From assembly GCA_019747615.1 (NCBI GenBank), contig JAIEQQ010000384.1, forward strand, positions 1 through 9,515: a stretch of DNA of 9,515 bases, written 5' to 3'. This document shows positions 4,704 through 9,515 of this stretch, one piece after another. This DNA comes from Phycisphaerales bacterium. GTDB lineage: Bacteria > Planctomycetota > Phycisphaerae > Phycisphaerales > UBA1924. The notes beneath the pieces were generated by a model. It was not told the origin of the DNA. It saw nothing but the letters and a program-made list of their open reading frames with translations, and did not search any database. Numbering within the stretch: position 1 is the first letter of the stretch; every line of letters begins with the position of its first letter. A program made the position numbers and the translations under genes.

Positions 4704-6890
4704 TCACCCCGTCCGCACCTCAGCCCCAAGCTCCGCCTTCAAACGCGCAACCAGAGCATCCACCGGCGCATTCACCTCTTCGTCGCGCAGCGTCTTCTCG
4801 GGGTGGCGGAACCGCATGCGGAAGGTCAGGCTCTTCTTGCCGTCGGGGATGGGCTTGCCGCGATAGGTCGTGACGAACGCCAGCGACTCCATGAACTGCG
4901 GCGAGGCATCGAGCGTCGCACGCCGTACGCGGTCCCACGCAGTGGCCTCATCAACGATGAGCGAGAGATCCCGCTCGGTCGCGCCCATCGTGGGCAGCGG
5001 CATCACGGTCACGCGAGCCGGATACGGCGCGATGAGGTCGTCGTACGCGAGTTCCGCGACGATCACCGGGTTCTCAAGCTCGTAGAGCTTCTGCGTCGCC
5101 TCGTCGATGAGGCCGAACGTGCCGAGCGTCAGATCGCCGCTGGGTGTTCCGATGACCACTCGGGCGCTGGTGCCCGGATCGAGCGCCGCGACCGACCCGC
5201 TCTCGCCAACCGGCTCAAACCGCAGCGCCGCGTTCGGCCCGTGCATCGCCAGCACCACCGCCTCGATCGCGCCGCGCATCTGCCGCACGCCAAGCTGGCG
5301 GCGCTCAAACGCGCTGCCGGCGTTGGGCAGATCGCTCAGCATCGCCAAGGTCTGGCGCTCGATCGTCGCCCCCCCACCCCCACCCCCACCCGGCCGAGCC
5401 GCATTCTCACCAAACGCCGCGGCGATCTCGTACAGCTTCACCGTCGCCCGCCCCGCCCCACCAACACCACCACCGACATCCGCACGCCGATCCTGATTCA
5501 CACGACGGCACGCCAGCAACCCGCACAGCACGCTGGGGCGCAGCGTGCCTTCGCTGCCGCGACGATCATCGCTCACGCCCGTGAGCGCAACGCCCGGCGC
5601 AACAAACGGCTTGGCCAGCTTCGCGCTGGTGAAGCTGAACGTCACGGTCTCAAAGAAGCCGCAGCCGGTCAAGACCCGCGCCGCCTCTCGCCCGGCCCGC
5701 TCGCTGCGCTGCGGCTCGTTGATCCGCACCGGCATCAGCTCCGGCACGACGATCTTGTCATAGCCGATCGTCCGCGCGATCTCCTCAATGAGATCGATCT
5801 CCAGCTTCACGTCGTTACGCGTCGCCGGCACCTTGACCGTCCACTCACCGGAGCCCGCGCCCGCCGCAAGCGAAAAGCCCTGGGCCGCCAGCGCCCGCTC
5901 GATCTGCGCATCGGAGAGATCTACCCCGATCACCCGCCGCACCCGCGGCCCGCGCAGCGCGATCACCACCGGCTCATCACTCCACGCACCCGCCTCGACC
6001 GTCCCGCTCAGCAGCTTCCCGCCAGCGAGTTCGACAATCAACTGCGTGATGCGATCGGCCGCGAGATTGATCGTCCGCGCTGACACCACGCGCTGGAAGC
6101 GGTGGGACGCGTCGCTGGTGATGTTCAGCCGTCGCGCCGCCTTGCGGATCATCACGGGGCTCCAGGTCGCGACCTCGACAAGCACGTCCTTGGTGCGCTC
6201 GCTCACGCCGGTGACCTGCCCGCCCATGATGCCCGCCAGCGAAATCGGCCCGCCCCCCCCGGCATCGGCGACGACCAACTCGCCCGCAGCGAGCGTCACC
6301 GTCTTGCCGTCGAGCATCTCGATCTTCTCGCCTGCGGCCGCGCCGCGCACGACAATCTCTCGCTTTCCATCACCAGACGGCCGCACCAGATCCAGATCGA
6401 ACACGTGGCTCGGGTTGCCCAGCTCGCTCTGGACGTAGTTGGTGATATCGACGACGTTGTTGATCGAGCGTTGGCCGATCGCCGCGAGGCGATCAACCAA
6501 CCACGCGGGGCTGGGGCCGACCTTGACACCCTTGATGACCCGCAGCGTGAATCGCGGGCACTCACGCGTGACCTCATTGCGAAGCGCGACCACCGACGAA
6601 GCCTGCACGCCGGCATCCGACGCCGGCGCATCCATCTTGGGGCGAAAGACCCGGTGCTTTCCATCGCTCACCGCGGCGATCTCCGCCGCGAGCGTCAGAT
6701 GACACAGCGCATCGCCGCGATTGCTCGTGACCTCGACATCCAGACATTGATCAACCGTGCCGCCGGGCACCGCGACCGGCGTCGTGGACTCGATCGGAAA
6801 CCCGGCGCTCGTGAGCAACGCCTCGGCCTCAGCAGCACTCAGTCCGCCGGGCGACAACACACTGTTCAACCACGCCAGTGAGATCTTCAT
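4704..6890 (-). CDS. pheT: Phenylalanine--tRNA ligase beta subunit, lacking the tRNA-binding OB domain
   Basis: PheT pairs with PheS as an alpha2-beta2 enzyme that charges tRNA-Phe. The beta chain holds the editing site and binds tRNA. This protein has 728 residues, against roughly 790-800 in most bacteria. It opens with MKISLAWLN (the B1 start) and runs to about residue 40, then jumps directly to DVEVTSNRGDALCHL (51-65). The EMAP-II-like OB domain (B2, about 110 residues) that normally lies between is absent. The B3/B4 editing domain follows (about 108-292) with GNPSHVFD (159-166), GIMGG (220-224) and SDASHRF (259-265). The B5 domain holds RNDVKLEIDLIEEIARTIGYD (358-378). B6/B7 has a poly-Gly insert (501-507). 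The FDX-ACB anticodon-binding domain (about 632-728) contains ATERDLSL. The start at 6890 fits the family N-terminus; extension to 7142 would translate octamer repeats. pheS is not adjacent. Confidence 0.93.
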   Translation of the reverse strand: MKISLAWLNSVLSPGGLSAAEAEALLTSAGFPIESTTPVAVPGGTVDQCLDVEVTSNRGDALCHLTLAAEIAAVSDGKHRVFRPKMDAPASDAGVQASSVVALRNEVTRECPRFTLRVIKGVKVGPSPAWLVDRLAAIGQRSINNVVDITNYVQSELGNPSHVFDLDLVRPSGDGKREIVVRGAAAGEKIEMLDGKTVTLAAGELVVADAGGGGPISLAGIMGGQVTGVSERTKDVLVEVATWSPVMIRKAARRLNITSDASHRFQRVVSARTINLAADRITQLIVELAGGKLLSGTVEAGAWSDEPVVIALRGPRVRRVIGVDLSDAQIERALAAQGFSLAAGAGSGEWTVKVPATRNDVKLEIDLIEEIARTIGYDKIVVPELMPVRINEPQRSERAGREAARVLTGCGFFETVTFSFTSAKLAKPFVAPGVALTGVSDDRRGSEGTLRPSVLCGLLACRRVNQDRRADVGGGVGGAGRATVKLYEIAAAFGENAARPGGGGGGGATIERQTLAMLSDLPNAGSAFERRQLGVRQMRGAIEAVVLAMHGPNAALRFEPVGESGSVAALDPGTSARVVIGTPSGDLTLGTFGLIDEATQKLYELENPVIVAELAYDDLIAPYPARVTVMPLPTMGATERDLSLIVDEATAWDRVRRATLDASPQFMESLAFVTTYRGKPIPDGKKSLTFRMRFRHPEKTLRDEEVNAPVDALVARLKAELGAEVRTG
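5369..5391 (-). other. G-quadruplex motif in the pheT coding strand
   Basis: C-runs of 7, 5, 5 and 3 are separated by single A bases on the plus strand. The pheT mRNA thus carries four G-tracts with one-nucleotide U loops, the most stable loop class for G-quadruplexes. The tract encodes the poly-Gly insert at residues 501-507. Confidence 0.6.
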
Positions 6891-6897
6891 AGGGCCG

Positions 6898-6903
6898 AGT
6901 TTA
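6898..6903 (-). promoter_or_regulatory. Candidate -10 element for a leaderless pheT transcript
   Basis: On the minus strand TAAACT is followed by CGGCCCT and then the ATG, which places the start codon 8 nt downstream. TAAACTCGG is identical to the nonamer before the M16 gene. There is no Shine-Dalgarno sequence. An alternative reading uses CATAAA (6905-6900) with TTGCCA (6930-6925) as -35 at a long 19-nt spacing; that TTGCCA would come from the octamer array. Confidence 0.4.
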
Positions 6904-6914
6904 TGCGGTTGGGA

Positions 6915-6954
6915 AGTGGCAGAGTGGCAAAGTGGCAGGGTGGCAGAGTGGGAT
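6915..6954 (+). repeat. Octamer array, left arm of an inverted pair
   Basis: Five consecutive 8-bp units of the type AGTGGCAG, three of them identical or one base off. The arm pairs with the array at 7035-7074. The outermost GGGAAGTGGC (6911-6920) is perfectly complementary to 7069-7078. Confidence 0.85.
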
Positions 6955-6978
6955 GAGCGGGCGCGGGCAATGAGCGTT

Positions 6979-6995
6979 AACGTGAACGTGAAACG
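6979..6995 (-). repeat. Dispersed 17-bp repeat, copy 2
   Basis: This is the minus-strand copy of CGTTTCACGTTCACGTT, identical to 3226-3242. It sits between the two octamer arms. Confidence 0.7.
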
Positions 6996-7034
6996 GATGG
7001 CGGCGCCAGACCTTGGGCGTGCGCGGCTCTGTCT

Positions 7035-7074
7035 CTGCCACTCTGCCACTCTGCCACTCTGCCACTTCGCCACT
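7035..7074 (-). repeat. Octamer array, right arm of an inverted pair
   Basis: Four exact CTGCCACT units and one TCGCCACT in 8-bp register. The arm is the inverted counterpart of 6915-6954, across about 80 bp. In RNA the spacer could fold into a long imperfect hairpin. No U-tract follows in the minus direction. Confidence 0.85.
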
Positions 7075-7075
7075 T

Positions 7076-7102
7076 CCCCTCCCCCCCTCACACCCTCACC
7101 CC
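7076..7102 (-). other. G-quadruplex motif across the DUF255 gene stop codon
   Basis: C-runs at 7076-7079, 7081-7087, 7093-7095 and 7099-7102 give four G-tracts on the minus strand with loops of 1, 5 and 3 nt. The stop codon at 7090-7088 lies within the 5-nt loop. In the mRNA this would form at the end of translation. Confidence 0.45.
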
Positions 7103-9436
7103 AATCGCCACATCCAGCTCCACCGTCCGCGGGGCCATGCACGCGTCCTCGCGGCAGGCCTGATACGTGATCGCCAGCCGCGCGTCGCCGGTCACCGCGC
7201 CGATCTTCTCGATCGCCACCGGCACCTCGATGCGCCCGTGATGCACGCGATAGCCCGCGCCGCCCATCGGCTCACCCTTGGGATAGTCCGCGTACGCGAC
7301 GAGGCCGCCGCCTCCGATCAGCTCGATCTTCAGCGGCAGCACCACGCCGCCCGACGCCTCGCCGGCGTCGAACGCGTTGATGTGATACCCCGGGGCGATC
7401 TCGATCGCCAGCAGCACCTCCGCCGGCTCATCATCGGCGACTGTGACCTCCTGCTCGGACGCGAAGACCGTGACAATCTCATCCGGCGACGGAGTCGGCG
7501 CTGCCGTCCGCGCACCGCGTGCCGCGAGCCCGTCGCGGAGCGCCGTGGCATCGGCGCTCAGCAATCGCAGGAGCCCGACCGTGGACAGAGCGGTGGCCAC
7601 CGGCGAGTCCTTGACATCCGCGGAGATCGAGGCCAATGCCCCGCGCGCACGCCGAAGGTACGAGCCGTCGCCGGTCAGCTCGTGCAAGTCGATCAGCACA
7701 CTCAGCATCAGCGAAGCGCCGCTGGGCACCGCGCCGTCGTACGTCGATCTGGCCCGCACGAACAGATCCTGCTCGCCGGCGCGCGTGTCAAAGAAGCCAT
7801 CCGCCGCCGAGTCGCCAAAGCTGCGCTGCGTTTCTCCCATCACGCGCGTGGCGATCTCGATCCATCGCGGCGAATCGCCCGCTCGACCGGCATGATGCCT
7901 CGCCGCCCGCGCCAGCGCCGCCAGCCCGCCAATGACGTGCGCATGATCCTCCAGCACGCCCGGGATCTCGCTGCGAGCGCCATCTCGCCACGATCGCCAC
8001 ACGCGCCCCTGCTCGTCCACCAGCTCACCAGCGACAAACTCCATCGCCCGCGCCGCGCCCTCGTACATCGCGATGTCATCCAGCTCAACCGACGCCCGCG
8101 CGAGCCCGGCGATCATCTTCCCGTTCCACGCCGCGAGGACCTTGTCATCGAGTCGCGCCTGCTTGCGTTTCTGTCGATGCGCGAGCATGAGCGAGCTGAC
8201 CGCGTCCAGCTTCGCAAGGAACTCTGACAGAGCTACGCCGCGCCGTCGCGCGTGCTCCTCCGGTCGCGTGCGCAGCCACAGCACGCTGCGTGCTTGCTCT
8301 CCGGGGTGATGCGGATCCTGGAAGTTCGGCCCATCGCCGAGCCCCAGCACATCCATCGCGAACTCGCGATCCGATTCGCTCTCCAGCGCCGCGTTCACAT
8401 CCGCTGGCGTCCACACATAGTTCAAGCCCTCGCGCCCATCGACCTCCGCATCTTGAGCGCAGTAGAACGCTCCGCCGGCGTGGGTCATTTCCCGCGCCAG
8501 ATACTCGCACGTCTTCCGCACGATCCGCGCGTAGTACTCATCGCCGTAGACCTTGGCCGCACGCGCGTACACCGGCAGCAACTGCGCCTGGTCGTACAGC
8601 ATCTTCTCAAAGTGCGGCACCAGCCAAAGGGCATCGACGCTGTAGCGATGGAACCCGCCGCCGATCTGATCAAAGATGCCGCCAACGGCCATCTTGTCCA
8701 GCGTCAGCCGCATCGCGCCATCGATCGCCGCGCGCGTCTCGCCATCGCCGGCCCGCTCCCGCGCCGCCAGCAACAGCTCGAGATACACCGGCTGCGGAAA
8801 CTTGGGTGAGCGGCCGAAGCCGCCGTGCGTGCGATCGAAGATCGTCAGCAGCGTCGTGATCGCGCGTTGCACGTCCTCTGCGCCGAGCATGACCGGCTCA
8901 CTCGCGGTGCCGAGCTTCTTGAGGATCTCCTGCCCCACCGCCTCCGCCTGCGCGCGGATCGATTCGCGATCCTGTTCGTACGCCTCGCTGATCCGCTCCA
9001 AGACCTGCGTGAAACTCGGCCGCCCGTGCATCGGCCTGGGCGGAAAGTACGTGCCGCCCCAGAACGGCCTCAGCGTGTCCGGCTCCAGAAACACACTCAT
9101 CGGCCAGCCGCCCTGACCCGTCAGCATCTGCACCGCCGCCATGTACAGATCATCCAGATCCGGTCGCTCCTCGCGATCGAGCTTGATGTTTACAAAGTCC
9201 TCGTTCATCACCCGCGTTGTCGCCTCGTCCTCAAAGCTCTCTCGCTCCATGACGTGGCACCAATAGCAGGTGCTGTAGCCGACGCTCAGGAAGATCGGCA
9301 CGTCGCGCCGGCGCGCCTCATCGATCGCCTCTTGACCCCACGGATACCAATCCACCGGGTTGTGCGCGTGCTGCAACAGGTACGGGCTGCTGGTCTTCGC
9401 CAGTCTGTTCGCGGGTCGATCGCTCGGGCTGCTCAT
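7088..9436 (-). CDS. DUF255/YyaL/SPATA20-family thioredoxin-fold protein with DsbD-N-like C-terminus
   Basis: This 782-residue protein begins with the family hallmark [21 protein letters not shown] (10-30). It has the redox-type motif CYWC at 57-60 in [16 protein letters not shown], then [13 protein letters not shown] and [12 protein letters not shown] (109-120, likely cis-Pro P112). The thioredoxin-like domain runs to about 175. An alpha/alpha-barrel like that of AGE-type sugar epimerases spans about 185-630, with [11 protein letters not shown] and [17 protein letters not shown]. After a Pro-rich joint near 645-652 comes a beta-rich region resembling the DsbD N-terminal domain: PGYHINA (682-688), PLKIEL, then [12 protein letters not shown] with C761 and C766. 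The family function is unsettled; thiol-disulfide exchange is the usual guess. No signal peptide is seen, so it looks cytoplasmic. The start at 9436 fits the family N-terminus. The gap to pheT is 197 bp and filled with repeats, so a shared transcript is doubtful. Confidence 0.9.
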   Translation of the reverse strand: MSSPSDRPANRLAKTSSPYLLQHAHNPVDWYPWGQEAIDEARRRDVPIFLSVGYSTCYWCHVMERESFEDEATTRVMNEDFVNIKLDREERPDLDDLYMAAVQMLTGQGGWPMSVFLEPDTLRPFWGGTYFPPRPMHGRPSFTQVLERISEAYEQDRESIRAQAEAVGQEILKKLGTASEPVMLGAEDVQRAITTLLTIFDRTHGGFGRSPKFPQPVYLELLLAARERAGDGETRAAIDGAMRLTLDKMAVGGIFDQIGGGFHRYSVDALWLVPHFEKMLYDQAQLLPVYARAAKVYGDEYYARIVRKTCEYLAREMTHAGGAFYCAQDAEVDGREGLNYVWTPADVNAALESESDREFAMDVLGLGDGPNFQDPHHPGEQARSVLWLRTRPEEHARRRGVALSEFLAKLDAVSSLMLAHRQKRKQARLDDKVLAAWNGKMIAGLARASVELDDIAMYEGAARAMEFVAGELVDEQGRVWRSWRDGARSEIPGVLEDHAHVIGGLAALARAARHHAGRAGDSPRWIEIATRVMGETQRSFGDSAADGFFDTRAGEQDLFVRARSTYDGAVPSGASLMLSVLIDLHELTGDGSYLRRARGALASISADVKDSPVATALSTVGLLRLLSADATALRDGLAARGARTAAPTPSPDEIVTVFASEQEVTVADDEPAEVLLAIEIAPGYHINAFDAGEASGGVVLPLKIELIGGGGLVAYADYPKGEPMGGAGYRVHHGRIEVPVAIEKIGAVTGDARLAITYQACREDACMAPRTVELDVAIGVRV

Positions 9437-9441
9437 GACCG

Positions 9442-9447
9442 AGCGTA
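9442..9447 (-). promoter_or_regulatory. Candidate -10 element for a leaderless DUF255 transcript
   Basis: On the minus strand TACGCTCGG is followed by TC and the ATG at 9436. It matches the pheT and M16 nonamer at 7 of 9 bases, and the 2-nt gap to the ATG equals that of the M16 gene. As a -10 it fits only the TAnnnT skeleton. No Shine-Dalgarno sequence and no clear -35 are visible up to the window edge at 9515. Confidence 0.3.
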
Positions 9448-9515
9448 TGGGCCAAGATCCGCCCGATTCACGCCGCCGTGCGCCGGCTCCCCGCCGCGTT
9501 CGAGCAGACTTCCGC

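Noticed and set aside
4422..6083. Long plus-strand open frame opposite pheT
   Set aside because: It begins in intergenic repeats and continues antisense to conserved PheT domains; its Arg/His-rich peptide is typical of a shadow frame.
6891..7142. N-terminal extension of PheT
   Set aside because: It translates the octamer arrays, whereas MKISLAWLN at 6890 is the standard family start.
7013..8227. Plus-strand open frame opposite the DUF255 gene
   Set aside because: Its start codes for octamer repeats (LPLCHSATSPLP) and the rest is antisense to a conserved protein.
9447..9515. Divergent plus-strand gene start at the ATG at 9447
   Set aside because: Only 23 codons are visible, Arg/Pro-rich, with no ribosome-binding site or recognisable motif, and the ATG lies in the antisense of the proposed -10.

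Overview
This is a GC-rich window whose gene content points to the phylum Planctomycetota, probably class Phycisphaerae. The main clue is the small exported protein at 3526-4215, which carries a lamin-tail domain and ends in a PEP-CTERM-like tail of the form PTPG, hydrophobic stretch, RRRR. The large PheT without its OB-fold domain and the repeat-rich spacers fit that guess but do not prove it. The placement is inferred from protein features only.

Layout from left to right. Positions 1-195 hold a 21-bp-period tandem array that runs off the left edge. It is followed by a C-rich block and then a two-domain M16 zinc metallopeptidase (259-3138, +) with a signal peptide and a strong terminator. 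A spacer of about 390 bp leads to the lamin-tail/PEP-CTERM-like protein (3526-4215, +) and its terminator. Positions 4282-4703 form a convergent intergenic region packed with short repeats: two oppositely oriented copies of a purine-rich element flank a 10-bp-period array. Next come pheT (4704-6890, -), a 197-bp spacer with two inverted octamer arrays, and a long DUF255/YyaL/SPATA20-type thioredoxin-fold protein with a DsbD-N-like C-terminus (7088-9436, -). The last 79 bp lie upstream of that gene.

The four genes do not form an obvious pathway. PheT is translation machinery, the M16 protein and the lamin-tail protein are predicted to be exported, and the DUF255 protein is a putative thiol-redox or sugar-epimerase-like protein. 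The most system-like signal is regulatory. The M16, pheT and DUF255 genes all start 2-4 nt after a TAnnCTCGG motif and lack a Shine-Dalgarno sequence, which suggests leaderless transcripts from a shared type of -10 element. The lamin-tail gene instead has a purine-rich leader.

The second theme is non-coding repeats. Nearly every spacer carries a different short-period array (21, 10 and 8 bp, plus a roughly 10-bp GGAG/ACGCAGAGG family), and three G-quadruplex-capable tracts lie on the minus strand.
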